NCBI RefSeq assembly: GCF_014203855.1
Contig: NZ_JACHJV010000001.1
Coordinates: forward strand, 7,254,001-7,318,000
Source of the DNA: Kitasatospora kifunensis
GTDB taxonomy: Bacteria; Actinomycetota; Actinomycetes; Streptomycetales; Streptomycetaceae
Direction of reading: 5' to 3'
DNA: 64,000 bases
In this document: positions 22,486 to 31,157 of the stretch, in pieces
How the letters are laid out: each line of letters opens with the position of its first letter
Position numbering within the stretch: the first letter of the stretch is position 1
The notes under the pieces: generated by a model
Told to the model about the DNA's origin: nothing
Database searches by the model: none
The model's input: the letters and a program-made list of their open reading frames with translations, nothing else
Program-made: the position numbers and the translations under genes

Positions 22486-24390
22486 TCATTTGGTGTAGTA
22501 CCAGTACTCCGGCTCGAAACCCTGGAACGGGTCGCCCGCGTCGATGTGCAGCTTCTTGGTCACCTCGTTGGTCTGCAGAGTGTTGGGGATGTAGATCACC
22601 GGCTGGTCGTTGGCGATGTAGTCCTCGTAGGCGTACATGTCGTTGACGTCGTTGCTCTTGGTGACCTTGGCCGCCAGCTGGTCGAGCTTCGGGTCGGAGA
22701 AGCCCCAGATGTTCGGCCCGGCGCCGGTGGCGAAGAGTGCGTCGCCGGTCGGGTAGTAGTCAGGGTTGAAGACCCAGCCGCCGTAGAGCAGCGCCTGCCA
22801 CTGGCAGCCGGCGGGCTGGGACGGGGAGCAGGCCACGCCCTCGGTGCCGATGGTGTTCTGCGCCTTGCTGACCGTGTTGATGCTGATCCCGGCCTTGGCC
22901 GCGTCCGAGCGCATGTCGGCCGCCATGGTGTCGTTCGCCGTCGATCCGGAGGGGTACTCCAGGGTGTACGCGGCCTTGGTGCCGGCCGCGATGCCGTCGC
23001 CGCACTGGTTGGCCCCAGTACCCGGCGAGGTGCAGACGGCCGGGGTCTGGTTGGTGTCCCAACCGTGGCTGCTGAGCAGCTGCTTGGCTGCAGCCGGGTC
23101 GTAAGTGGCCTTCTCGGCGGCGCTCTTGGGGGAGAGCGGGTTGCCGGCCGGCTCGGCGGGCACGGCGCCGGTGGTCGGGTAGGCCCAGCCCTTGTAGATG
23201 CCGTCGATCATGCCCTGCTGGTCGACGGTCTCCTGGAGCGCCTTGGTGAAGTAGGGCTGCTTGAACAGCGGTCCCACCGTCGGGTTGGCGAAGTTGATCT
23301 GGTAGTACTCGATCGAGTCCAGGTAGGTCGGCGCGTTGGTGTAGTAGCCCTGGCCGCTCAACGGGTTTCCGGTGTCCGGGTTCTTGGCGTTGAACGTCGC
23401 GGCGTTCTCGGCCGGCAGGTAGCCGAAGTCGATCGCGTTGGCCCCGGAGCTGCCGGCCTGCAGGTCTGCGTACTCCTTGGTGGCCGAGGTGTAGGGGACG
23501 AAGTCCACCTCGTCCAGGTAGGGCTTCTGCGGTCCCGAGTAGCTGGGGTTGGGCACCATGCCGTAGGCGCCGGAGGTGCCGTCGTAGCTCTTGAGCTTCC
23601 AGGGGCCGTTCACCACCGACCAGAGCGGGTTGCTGAGATACTCGCTGCCCTTGGTCGACGCCGCGCTGAGGTAGTTGTAGTCGGCCGCGCAGTCGCTCTT
23701 CATGGCGTCCGAACCGAACGCGTCGGTGGCGCACTTGCCCTGCTGGCCGGCGCCGGTGACGTCCCAGGCGAGCGGCATCGGGACGATCTGGCTGAGCTCG
23801 TTGTCCAGGAACCAGGTCTGGTTGACCTGGGTGTTCAGGGTCAGCGTCAGGGTCTGCCCCGAGGCGGTGGCCGAAGCGATGTTGTCCGGGAAGTACTTGG
23901 CGCCGATCGCGGTGTTGGGCGGCGTGTAGTTGCCGCCGGTGGTGGTCTCCGCCGCGGACATGTTGATCCAGAAGAGCGCGTCCTGGGCGGTGACGGTCTC
24001 ACCGTTGGACCACTTCCAGGGCTTGAGCTGGATGGTGACCGTGTTGCCGTCCGCGCTCCAGGTGGGTGTCTGGCCGATCGACACGTCGGGGTCGAGCGAG
24101 ACCTTGTCGTTCAGTCCCCAGTAGTACAGCGGCCGGTACAGGAGCTGCTGGAACTGGGTGGTGTTCACCGTGGATTCCTGGGAAGCCGTGTCGAACGGCC
24201 AGATGGCGTTCGGGAAGGTGGATGGCGCCTCGGCCACCCGCACCACGCCGCCGTGCACCGGTGATCCGGTCGGACCGTCGGCACCGTTGCTGCCGCCACC
24301 GCCGCTGCCTCCACAGGCAGCCGTGGTCGCGAGTGCTGCGAGCAGCACCGCAGCCTTAGAGAGCCTGCGTGGCCCCACGGGTTTCGTCAT
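22486..24390 (-). CDS. Peptide ABC transporter substrate-binding lipoprotein, family 5 (DppA/OppA-like)
   Basis: A 634-residue extracytoplasmic solute-binding protein. The signal peptide ends in a lipobox-like ATTAAC followed by a flexible Gly/Ser-rich stretch (CGGSGGGGSNGADG), so Cys26 would carry lipid. The SBP_bac_5 fold is recognisable in KPWKWSNGETVTAQDALFWI, the usual landmark of the family. Length is at the long end of the family. It is the first gene of the operon dppA-B-C-DF and would deliver peptides or similar solutes. The exact ligand cannot be predicted. Confidence 0.92.
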   Translation of the reverse strand: MTKPVGPRRLSKAAVLLAALATTAACGGSGGGGSNGADGPTGSPVHGGVVRVAEAPSTFPNAIWPFDTASQESTVNTTQFQQLLYRPLYYWGLNDKVSLDPDVSIGQTPTWSADGNTVTIQLKPWKWSNGETVTAQDALFWINMSAAETTTGGNYTPPNTAIGAKYFPDNIASATASGQTLTLTLNTQVNQTWFLDNELSQIVPMPLAWDVTGAGQQGKCATDAFGSDAMKSDCAADYNYLSAASTKGSEYLSNPLWSVVNGPWKLKSYDGTSGAYGMVPNPSYSGPQKPYLDEVDFVPYTSATKEYADLQAGSSGANAIDFGYLPAENAATFNAKNPDTGNPLSGQGYYTNAPTYLDSIEYYQINFANPTVGPLFKQPYFTKALQETVDQQGMIDGIYKGWAYPTTGAVPAEPAGNPLSPKSAAEKATYDPAAAKQLLSSHGWDTNQTPAVCTSPGTGANQCGDGIAAGTKAAYTLEYPSGSTANDTMAADMRSDAAKAGISINTVSKAQNTIGTEGVACSPSQPAGCQWQALLYGGWVFNPDYYPTGDALFATGAGPNIWGFSDPKLDQLAAKVTKSNDVNDMYAYEDYIANDQPVIYIPNTLQTNEVTKKLHIDAGDPFQGFEPEYWYYTK

Positions 24391-25096
24391 TGCGTGACAC
24401 GCCCCTTAATCCATCTGGACATCAGCGGGTAGGCCGCCCCTGCGTGACCGGCCGGGTTTCGGCGGTCGCACGTGGTGATGTCTCGTCATAAATCGTTTGC
24501 AGTGGTGTTGTTGCGCGGCGTACAAGTACTAGGAGTGCTGGTGCTCGCAGTGCTGGCTGTGCTGGCTGTGCGAAGTGCGAGTGCGCTGTGCTGGTACGTG
24601 CGGTACTGGTACGTGCGGTGCTGCAACTCGAAGTGCGGGCGCGTGCGGCTGTTCCCGGCGGCGGGTCGCCCTCGCAGGTTCGAGAGCGCGAGCCGCCGTC
24701 GGCGGACAGCTGATGCGCCGTCATGCCGGCGGTGCTGCGAGTCGGGTACGACCGATCGTGGACGTCGCAGCCCGGACTCCCCGCGGCCCGGTAACTGCTG
24801 AGCCTGGCCGCGAGTTGTGCTACCTAGTTAGACCGATTTCCCAACCGGAGAGAAGAGGGCGGAAGGACACAGCTGGTCACGTTTCCATCAAGGAATGGAC
24901 CATGAACCGGCACCTTCCGAAAATGGCGTGAGCATGCCGCCAGTCTCATCGGGAGGAGTTTCGGGCCCCGATTCGGATGTCCTTGCTGGTGGATCGTCCA
25001 GAGCCGGGGTGGGGCGCTGGTGCGGTGCACCACTCGTCGCCATCCGGACGCGTTGCTTCAATCCTCGTATCGATCTGGTGGAGGACGGTGAAGCAC
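24391..25096. other. 706-bp non-coding region with GTGCTG-type degenerate repeats
   Basis: This divergent gap separates the peptide-transporter operon from the xanthine-dehydrogenase-like genes and must hold both promoters. Between about 24530 and 24620 the sequence is a degenerate run of GTGCTG/GTGCGG units, including two near copies of GGTACGTGCGGTRCTG. Open frames here have repetitive, Cys/Arg-rich translations and no ribosome sites, and are not accepted as genes. A relatively AT-rich stretch near 24475-24500 and another near 24820-24840 may be promoters. Confidence 0.6.
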
Positions 25097-25948
25097 GTGG
25101 ACCTGAACACGGTGCTGGAGGTGCGCGATGCTCGCGATCGCGCGGTGTGGCGCCCGGGCGATGCCTGGCTGGGCGGTGGGACCTATCTGTTCTCCGAGCC
25201 GCAGCCGCACCTGCGCCGGCTCATCGACCTGAGCCGCACCGGCTGGCAGCCGCTGCGGGTGACCCCCGCGGGGGATCTGGAGATCGCCGCGACCTGCACG
25301 ATCGCCCAGCTCTCCCGGCAGGCCAGGAGTGCGAGCCCAGCGGCGGCTCCGCTCTTCGAGCAGTGCTGCCGGGCCTTCCTGGCATCCTGGAAGATCTGGA
25401 ACATGGCCACCGTCGGCGGTAACCTGTGCAACTCACTGCCCGCCGGGCCGATGATCTCGCTGACGGCCGCGCTGGACGGCCGCTGCCGGCTGCTCTCCCA
25501 GGCGGGGGCGGTGCGCGAGGTGCCGGTCGTCGACTTCGTCACCGGCGCGGGGCGCAACGTGCTGCGCCCTGGCGAGCTGCTGCGCGCCGTGACGCTGCCC
25601 GCTCGGGCGCTGGCCGGGCGCACCGCGTTCCGGCAGGCCTCGCTGTACGGGCTCGGCCGCTCGGGCGCGCTGCTGATCGGGACGCTCGATCCGGTCGACC
25701 GTACCCTGACGCTCACCATCACCGCCGCCACGGTGCGCCCGATCCAGCTGCGCTTCCCGGTGATGCCGAACGCGCGGGCGGTGCGGGAGGCGGTCGAGAA
25801 CGCCGTCGAGCCCGGGGAGTACTTCGATGACATTCACGGACTCCCGGCCTGGCGACGTCATATGACGCTACGTTATGCCGAGGAGATTCGACGGGAGTTG
25901 TGCCAGGAATCGACCACGGCGGTCGTGGCCGAGGAGGCCGTCCGATGA
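25097..25948 (+). CDS. Xanthine dehydrogenase-type FAD-binding subunit
   Basis: A 283-residue FAD-binding subunit (CO dehydrogenase medium-chain family). FAD-binding signatures are WLGGGTYLFSE near residue 25 and NMATVGGNLCNSLPAGP near 110. The start is probably GTG 25097, giving VDLNTVLEV, which fits the family N-terminus; GTG 25088 is the alternative and lies closer to a GGAGG. It transfers electrons from the molybdenum/iron-sulfur subunit to FAD and then NAD. Its stop overlaps the next start (ATGA), so both subunits are coupled. Confidence 0.9.
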   Translation: MDLNTVLEVRDARDRAVWRPGDAWLGGGTYLFSEPQPHLRRLIDLSRTGWQPLRVTPAGDLEIAATCTIAQLSRQARSASPAAAPLFEQCCRAFLASWKIWNMATVGGNLCNSLPAGPMISLTAALDGRCRLLSQAGAVREVPVVDFVTGAGRNVLRPGELLRAVTLPARALAGRTAFRQASLYGLGRSGALLIGTLDPVDRTLTLTITAATVRPIQLRFPVMPNARAVREAVENAVEPGEYFDDIHGLPAWRRHMTLRYAEEIRRELCQESTTAVVAEEAVR

Positions 25949-28824
25949 GCTTCTCGGTCACGGTCAACGAGCAGCCCTTCGAGGACGATCCGCGTCCCGG
26001 CCAGTGCCTGCGCACCTATCTGCGCGAGCGCGGCTGGTTCGGGGTGAAGAAGGGCTGTGACGCGGGGGACTGCGGCGCCTGCACGGTGCAGGTGGACGGT
26101 GAGCCGGTGCACAGCTGCCTCTATCCGGCGGTGCGGGCCGAAGGCCGTTCGGTGACCACTGTCGAAGGACTGGCCAAGGACGGCGAATTGCATCCGATGC
26201 AACAGCGCTTCCTGGACGCCCAGGGATTCCAGTGCGGTTTCTGCACCGCCGGTTTCCTGATGACCAGCTCCGCCCTGACGGATGATCAACTCGAGGACTT
26301 GCCAAGATCATTGAAGGGAAACCTGTGCCGCTGCACCGGCTACCGGGCGATCGAGGACGCGATCCGCGGCGTCACGCACACCGAACTGCCCTGCGCCGGA
26401 CAGGCGGTGGGCCGCAACCTGGGCGCTCCGGCCGGACCGCAGGTGGTCACCGGCACCGCCCGCTACACCTTCGACCTGGAGGTCGAGGGACTGCTGCACC
26501 TGAAGCTGCTGCGTTCCCCGCACCCGCACGCCCGGATCGTCTCGATCGACACCTCGGCCGCGCTGCGGGTGCCCGGCGTGCACGCCGTCCTCACCCACCA
26601 CGACGCCCCCGATCGCCATTACTCCTCGGCCCGCCACGAACATCCCACCGAGGACCCGGACGACACCCGCGTGCTGGACGACGTGGTCCGCTTCGTCGGG
26701 CAGCGGGTGGCGGCCGTCGTCGCCGACAGTGAGGGCGCGGCCGAGGAGGGGTGCCGGCGGATCGTGGTCGAGTACCGGCAGCTGCCGTACGTGATCGACC
26801 CGGAGCTCGCCATGGCCCCCGGCGCGCCGGTGCTGCACCCCAAGGGCCCCGAGGCCCGGATCGCCCGCCCCGAGCAGAACGTCTGCGGCGAGGTGCACGG
26901 CGAGATCGGCAGCGTCGAACAGGGGTTCGCGGAGGCCGACGTGGTCTACGAGGAGACCTTCCGTACCCAGCGGGTCCAGCACGCCAGCCTGGAGACCCAC
27001 GGCTGCGTGGTCTACTTCGAGCGGGACGAGCGGGACGAGCGGGACGAGCGGGACGAGCGGGACGACGAGGGCGCGGAGGGTACGGAGGGCGCGGAGGGCG
27101 CCGAGCGGATCGTGGTCCGCTCCAGCACCCAGGTGCCCTTCCTGACCCGGCGCGCGCTCTGCGACCTCTACGACCTGCCGCAGGACTACGTCCGGGTGGT
27201 CGCTGGCCGAGTCGGCGGCGGGTTCGGCGGCAAACAGGAGATGCTCACCGAGGACATCGCGGTGCTGGCCGCACTGAAGCTGCACCGCCCGGTGAAGCTG
27301 GAGTTCACCCGTGCCGAGCAGTTCCACGGCGCCACCACCCGGCACCCGTTCACCATCGGGATCAGGGCCGGGGCCACCAGGGACGGCATTCTGACGGCCC
27401 TTCAGCTGCGCGTGGTCGCCAACACCGGCGCCTACGGCAACCACGGCCCGGCCGTGATGTTCCACAGCGTCGGCGAGTCGATGGCCGTCTACCGGGCGCC
27501 GCACAAGAAGGTCGACGCCTACTCCGTCTACACCAACTCCGTGCCGGCCGGGGCCTTTCGGGGCTACGGCCTGGGCCAGGTGACCTTCGCCGTGGAGTCG
27601 GCGATGGACGAGCTGGCCCGCCGCCTGGGCATCGACCCGCTGGTCTTCCGGGAACGCAACATCATCGGTCCGGGCGAGCCCATGGTCAGCCCGGGCGGCG
27701 AGGAGGAGGACCTGCACATCGCCAGCTACGGCCTCGACCAGTGCCTGCGGGTGGTCCGCGACGCCATCGCCGAGGACCGCAGCGCCGCCACCGCGCCCGA
27801 GGGCTGGCTGGTCGGCCAGGGCACCGCGATGTCGATGATCGCCACCGGGCCGCCCGGCGGCCACTTCGCCGACGCCACCGTCAAGTTGTTGGCGGACGGC
27901 GGCTACGACATCGCGGTCGGCACGGCCGAGTTCGGCAACGGCACCACCACCGTGCACAAGCAGATCACCGCCGGCGCGCTGGGCACCACGGTCGACCGGA
28001 TCACCATCCGGCAATCCGACACCGATGTGGTCAAGCACGACACCGGCGCCTTCGGCTCGGCCGGCACGGTGGTGGCGGGCAAGGCGGTGATGAAGGCCGC
28101 GAACGCGCTGGCCGAACGGATCCTCAGCTTCGCCGCCGAGCACGCCCGCACGCCGCGCGGCCTGTGCCGGCTGCTGGCGGACGCGGTGGAGTGCGAGGGG
28201 CGCCTGGTCTCGCTCAAGGAACTCTTCGAGGCCGGGCAGGAGAAGGGCGTGGAGCTGACCGCGGACGGCCACTGGGGCGGCTCGCCCCGCTCGGTGGCCT
28301 TCAACGCCCAGTGGTTCAGCCTGGCCGTCGACCCCGACAGCGGGGAGATCAGGATCCTGCGCAGCGTGCACGCGGCCGATGCGGGCAAGGTGATGAACCC
28401 CATGCAGTGCCGCGGCCAGGTGGAGGGCGGCGTCGCCCAGGCGCTCGGTGCCACCCTCTTCGAACAGGTCCTGCTGGACGAGGGCGGCCAGGTCACCACC
28501 GCCGCGTTCCGCCGCTACCGGCTGCCCGCCTACGCCGACGTGCCGCGCACCGAGGTGCACTTCATGGAGACCTCCGACGCGATCGGGCCGCTGGGCGCCA
28601 AGTCGATGAGCGAGAGCCCGTTCAATCCGGTCGCGCCCGCCTTCGCCAACGCGCTGCGCGACGCCACCGGGGTGCGGTTCACCGAGGTGCCGCTGCTGCG
28701 CGACCGGGTCTGGCAGGCGATGGCCGAGCGGCGGCCGCGCACGGGCGGCTCGGGCGGCGCAGGTGGTGCGGGCCACCTGGGCGGCTCGGCAGGCCCGGGG
28801 CGCTCCGGCGCGGCTCCCGAGTAA
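25945..28824 (+). CDS. Xanthine dehydrogenase-type molybdopterin subunit fused to its [2Fe-2S] domain
   Basis: A 959-residue subunit. Residues 1-150 hold two [2Fe-2S] clusters: Cys38, Cys43, Cys46, Cys58, and Cys97, Cys100, Cys128, Cys130. The rest is the molybdopterin-binding part, with GGGFGGKQE and the catalytic-Glu region AKSMSESPFNP near the C-terminus. In many bacteria the iron-sulfur and molybdenum parts are separate genes; here they are joined while the FAD subunit stays separate. A 9-bp tandem repeat (27019-27063) inserts a charged Glu-Arg-Asp run near residue 360. The substrate is probably a purine or related heterocycle, but aldehyde oxidation is possible. It lacks nearby cofactor-insertion (XdhC) genes. 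Confidence 0.9.
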   Translation: MSFSVTVNEQPFEDDPRPGQCLRTYLRERGWFGVKKGCDAGDCGACTVQVDGEPVHSCLYPAVRAEGRSVTTVEGLAKDGELHPMQQRFLDAQGFQCGFCTAGFLMTSSALTDDQLEDLPRSLKGNLCRCTGYRAIEDAIRGVTHTELPCAGQAVGRNLGAPAGPQVVTGTARYTFDLEVEGLLHLKLLRSPHPHARIVSIDTSAALRVPGVHAVLTHHDAPDRHYSSARHEHPTEDPDDTRVLDDVVRFVGQRVAAVVADSEGAAEEGCRRIVVEYRQLPYVIDPELAMAPGAPVLHPKGPEARIARPEQNVCGEVHGEIGSVEQGFAEADVVYEETFRTQRVQHASLETHGCVVYFERDERDERDERDERDDEGAEGTEGAEGAERIVVRSSTQVPFLTRRALCDLYDLPQDYVRVVAGRVGGGFGGKQEMLTEDIAVLAALKLHRPVKLEFTRAEQFHGATTRHPFTIGIRAGATRDGILTALQLRVVANTGAYGNHGPAVMFHSVGESMAVYRAPHKKVDAYSVYTNSVPAGAFRGYGLGQVTFAVESAMDELARRLGIDPLVFRERNIIGPGEPMVSPGGEEEDLHIASYGLDQCLRVVRDAIAEDRSAATAPEGWLVGQGTAMSMIATGPPGGHFADATVKLLADGGYDIAVGTAEFGNGTTTVHKQITAGALGTTVDRITIRQSDTDVVKHDTGAFGSAGTVVAGKAVMKAANALAERILSFAAEHARTPRGLCRLLADAVECEGRLVSLKELFEAGQEKGVELTADGHWGGSPRSVAFNAQWFSLAVDPDSGEIRILRSVHAADAGKVMNPMQCRGQVEGGVAQALGATLFEQVLLDEGGQVTTAAFRRYRLPAYADVPRTEVHFMETSDAIGPLGAKSMSESPFNPVAPAFANALRDATGVRFTEVPLLRDRVWQAMAERRPRTGGSGGAGGAGHLGGSAGPGRSGAAPE
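27019..27063. repeat. Five GAGCGGGAC tandem repeats in the molybdoenzyme gene
   Basis: Five exact 9-bp copies encode Glu-Arg-Asp triplets, followed by an acidic Gly/Ala/Glu stretch. The run interrupts the conserved molybdenum-domain sequence between VVYF and ERIVVRSSTQ, so it is probably a surface loop expansion that keeps the frame. Confidence 0.9.
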
Positions 28825-28827
28825 CTG

Positions 28828-29427
28828 CTAGACCCGGGCGAACTGCTGCTGGAAGCCCGCCAGCATCGCATTCAGCCCGGCGTTGAAGCAGCGCTCGTAG
28901 CCGTCCGCGGTGCCCTGCCGCGGCACCCGTCCGGCGCCGGACGGCGGGCCCACCTGGGCCAGGGCGTGGCCGAGCAGGTAGACGCCGACCGACTCGACGG
29001 CCGCCACGCCGTCCTCCTCGGGGATGCCGGCCGCGCGCAGCCGCTCCAGCGCGGGGGCGATCAGCGCGCGCCCGGTGGCGAGGTCGACGGGGTGGGTGGC
29101 CAGCAGCGGGGCGGCCCGCGGATGGGCCATCAGCATCCGGCGGTAGGCCAGGGCGAAGCGGCGCAGCGCCTCGGGCCAGGGGGCGCCCGGGTCGACCTCG
29201 AAGGCGGCCTCGCCGATCAGCCGGTCGGCCACCGCGGCGAGCACGGCGTCCCGGTTCGGCAGGTACCGGTAGAGCGACATCGCCGTCACGTCCAGCTCGG
29301 CGCCGATCCGACGCATGGTCAGCGCGTCGAGCCCATCGGCGTCGATCACCCGCACGCTGGTGGTGATGATGTCCTCGCGGCCGATCTGCGGGGGACGGCC
29401 GGCCTTGGCCCGGGGCGGTGTGCTCAT
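28828..29427 (-). CDS. TetR-family regulator
   Basis: A 199-residue regulator with GRPPQIGREDIITT at the N-terminus, helix-turn-helix around residues 35-57 (MRRIGAELDVTAMSLYRYLP) and a TetR_C-type ligand domain like that of TetR/MmyR proteins (TetR_C_1-like pattern with ALRRFALAYRRMLMAHPRAAPLL). It converges on the xanthine-dehydrogenase-like gene with 3 bp between stops and may control another locus. No clear operator was found upstream. Confidence 0.9.
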   Translation of the reverse strand: MSTPPRAKAGRPPQIGREDIITTSVRVIDADGLDALTMRRIGAELDVTAMSLYRYLPNRDAVLAAVADRLIGEAAFEVDPGAPWPEALRRFALAYRRMLMAHPRAAPLLATHPVDLATGRALIAPALERLRAAGIPEEDGVAAVESVGVYLLGHALAQVGPPSGAGRVPRQGTADGYERCFNAGLNAMLAGFQQQFARV

Positions 29428-29530
29428 GGATCAATCTTGCGGCCTCGCCGCGCCCGCTCGGCACCAGGGTCACGAGTCGACCACGCTGCGTTGGCCGCGC
29501 GCCGCCCGTGACCCCGGGGCCAGGGGGTGC

Positions 29531-29755
29531 TCAGTGGCCGAGGAGCGCGGCGAAATCGGTGCCCAGGTTGGCGACCTTGGTGAGGTCGCCAAGATCGGAG
29601 ATCGTGCCGACCGGGATGCTGTAGGTGTGCTCCTGCTTGGAGGGCGCCGGGTAGGCCGGGTCACCGGCGGTCGCCGCGACCGCGCCGCCGGTGGCGGCGA
29701 GCAGGGCGGTGCCGAGCAGGACGGTGGTGACGGTGAATCGGGTCGCGGTGCGCAT
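29531..29755 (-). CDS. Small secreted protein, function unknown
   Basis: A 74-residue protein with a clear signal peptide: basic start MRTATRF, hydrophobic core TVTTVLLGTALLAATGG and an AVAAT cleavage site near residue 28. The mature ~46 residues have no cysteines and are not recognised. A GGAGG ribosome site precedes ATG 29755. It stands alone between a TetR gene and a phosphatase-like lipoprotein gene. It lacks the chaplin or rodlin motifs. Confidence 0.7.
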   Translation of the reverse strand: MRTATRFTVTTVLLGTALLAATGGAVAATAGDPAYPAPSKQEHTYSIPVGTISDLGDLTKVANLGTDFAALLGH

Positions 29756-29856
29756 CGGGCCTCCGTGGGTTGGGACGGGCTGACCTGATCAACCGTCGGC
29801 GGTGCCGCAGGTTACGGTCACGGCGCCCGGCGCGCCGACCTGCCCGGTGGCGGCGG

Positions 29857-30597
29857 TCAGCTGATCGGATCGGGTGAGTCGCCGGCCAGCAGCAACTGCG
29901 GCACCTGGCTGAAGTTCCAGCCGCCGCCGTTCGCGGTCAGGACCCAGACCACGTCGAACCTGGCGTCCGGCCACGAGGCCGGCGGTGTCGGGGTGATGGA
30001 GCCGAGCTTGGCGATGATCGCCGCGATGCTCTCGTGCTCCCAGGCGACCAGCTGTGGTCCCGCGGTGGCCAGCAGCGCGGTCGCCAACTCGGCCTCCTGC
30101 CCCTTGGCGTACTGCTCGTCGAGGGTGAGGCCGAGGGCGGCGGCAACCGCGGAGGCGGTCTCGGCGGGGCGCTTGCTGCCGCCCTTGTTCGGGTCGGCGG
30201 CGTAGACCTTGGTGGGGCGGGTCAGGCCGGCCGGCACCGGCGCGGCGGCGCCGCCGGCGGTCCGGGGCGCGAAGAGCGAGACCAGCGCGCCGGCCCGGGT
30301 CCAGCCCCGGATCGTCAGCGACTCGGAGTCCTTCACGCCCTGGTCGGTCACGCCGTAGGGAGCACCGGATCCGGTGGGCTTCTCGGCATGACGGATGATC
30401 ATGATCACGCTGCCGGCGGCCGGCGCGGCCGCGGGCGCGGTATCGGCGGCGGCGACGGCCTTGGCGGCCGCGGCACTCTGGTGCTTGGCGTCCTTCTTCT
30501 TCGTGGCCGTGCCGCAGCCACCCAGGGCGGGCACCGCCACGGCGGCGGCGAAGGCGCCGAGGAGGGCGCGGCGGGCCGGGGTCTTGTCCTCCACCAT
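29857..30597 (-). CDS. Histidine phosphatase (phosphoglycerate mutase-like) superfamily exported protein
   Basis: A 246-residue protein with a twin-arginine-like start (ARRALLGAF), hydrophobic segment, and a lipobox-like ALGGC at about residue 28, so it is probably an exported lipoprotein. The catalytic RHxE motif is MIIRHAEKP; the partner arginine and distal His-Glu (VAWEHESI) follow. The Ala-rich residues 40-65 look like a linker. Substrate unknown. ATG 30597 is preferred; the frame is open far upstream without coding features. Confidence 0.8.
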   Translation of the reverse strand: MVEDKTPARRALLGAFAAAVAVPALGGCGTATKKKDAKHQSAAAAKAVAAADTAPAAAPAAGSVIMIIRHAEKPTGSGAPYGVTDQGVKDSESLTIRGWTRAGALVSLFAPRTAGGAAAPVPAGLTRPTKVYAADPNKGGSKRPAETASAVAAALGLTLDEQYAKGQEAELATALLATAGPQLVAWEHESIAAIIAKLGSITPTPPASWPDARFDVVWVLTANGGGWNFSQVPQLLLAGDSPDPIS

Positions 30598-30741
30598 GCT
30601 GCAACATCCTGTTCGATCGGCGGGTCGCGGGCAAGGGCAGCGCGAGCGCTGCCCTCCGTAAGCTAACCAGCCAATCTGTGGATCAGATGAGCGCTGGGTG
30701 CCCCGAGACGGCCGATGGCTGCTCCGGTTAGACTTCCGCCC

Positions 30742-30951
30742 GTGCGTGACCAGGCCCCGGACCAGCCCGAGGCGCTCCTGCCCGTTCCGACGGCCGAGGA
30801 GCGCCTGACCGTGCGTGTCACCTGCCGTGGGTGCGGCCGGGTGCTGCACGACCCCGAGTCCCGGATGCTCCGCCTCGGCCCCGGTTGCCGTCACCCCGGC
30901 GAGCCGGTGCGGCGACACGAGGTCGACCAGGACGCGCTGCCCGGTCTCTGA
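30742..30951 (+). CDS. Small zinc-binding DUF6011-like protein, probably leaderless
   Basis: A 69-residue protein whose centre, CRGCGRVLHDPESRM followed by LGPGC, is the two-pair cysteine arrangement of DUF6011-type zinc fingers in actinomycetes. GTG 30742 is preferred: TAGACT at 30729-30734 lies 7 nt before it, as in a leaderless transcript. An ATG at 30715 would add 9 residues but has no ribosome site. Function unknown. Confidence 0.65.
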   Translation: MRDQAPDQPEALLPVPTAEERLTVRVTCRGCGRVLHDPESRMLRLGPGCRHPGEPVRRHEVDQDALPGL

Positions 30952-30969
30952 GACGGGAGTTGGCGCCTA

Positions 30970-31143
30970 GGGCCTGTCGTCAAACCCCCTTCTGCTCGGC
31001 GACGCCATGCACGCACTCTCGCCGCACCGGGCACAGGCCCAAGTACGTCCAGTACGAGGGCCCGCGCCCGGCACGCCGAGAGCACGCACCTGACGCCGCC
31101 AAGCCGCCCTGCGGGCGAACGAAGGGGGTTTGACAACAGGCCC
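30970..31143. repeat. 174-bp palindromic (MITE-like) element
   Basis: The ends are 23-bp inverted repeats (30970-30992 starting GGGCCTGTCGTCAAACCC, and 31121-31143), with one mismatch. The interior is also partly self-complementary, for example GCACTCTCG against CGAGAGCAC. There is no transposase or other gene. Sequences like this occur in multiple copies in Streptomyces genomes as far as I recall. No clear target-site duplication is visible. It lies 15 bp after the OppC-like stop codon and 18 bp after the DUF6011 gene, so a terminator role is also possible. Confidence 0.75.
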
Positions 31144-31157
31144 TTGGCCGGTCCGCG

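Noticed and set aside
24472..24801. Possible small gene in the gap before the xanthine-dehydrogenase-like genes
   Set aside because: Translation is derived from GTGCTG repeats and is Cys/Arg-rich; no ribosome site.
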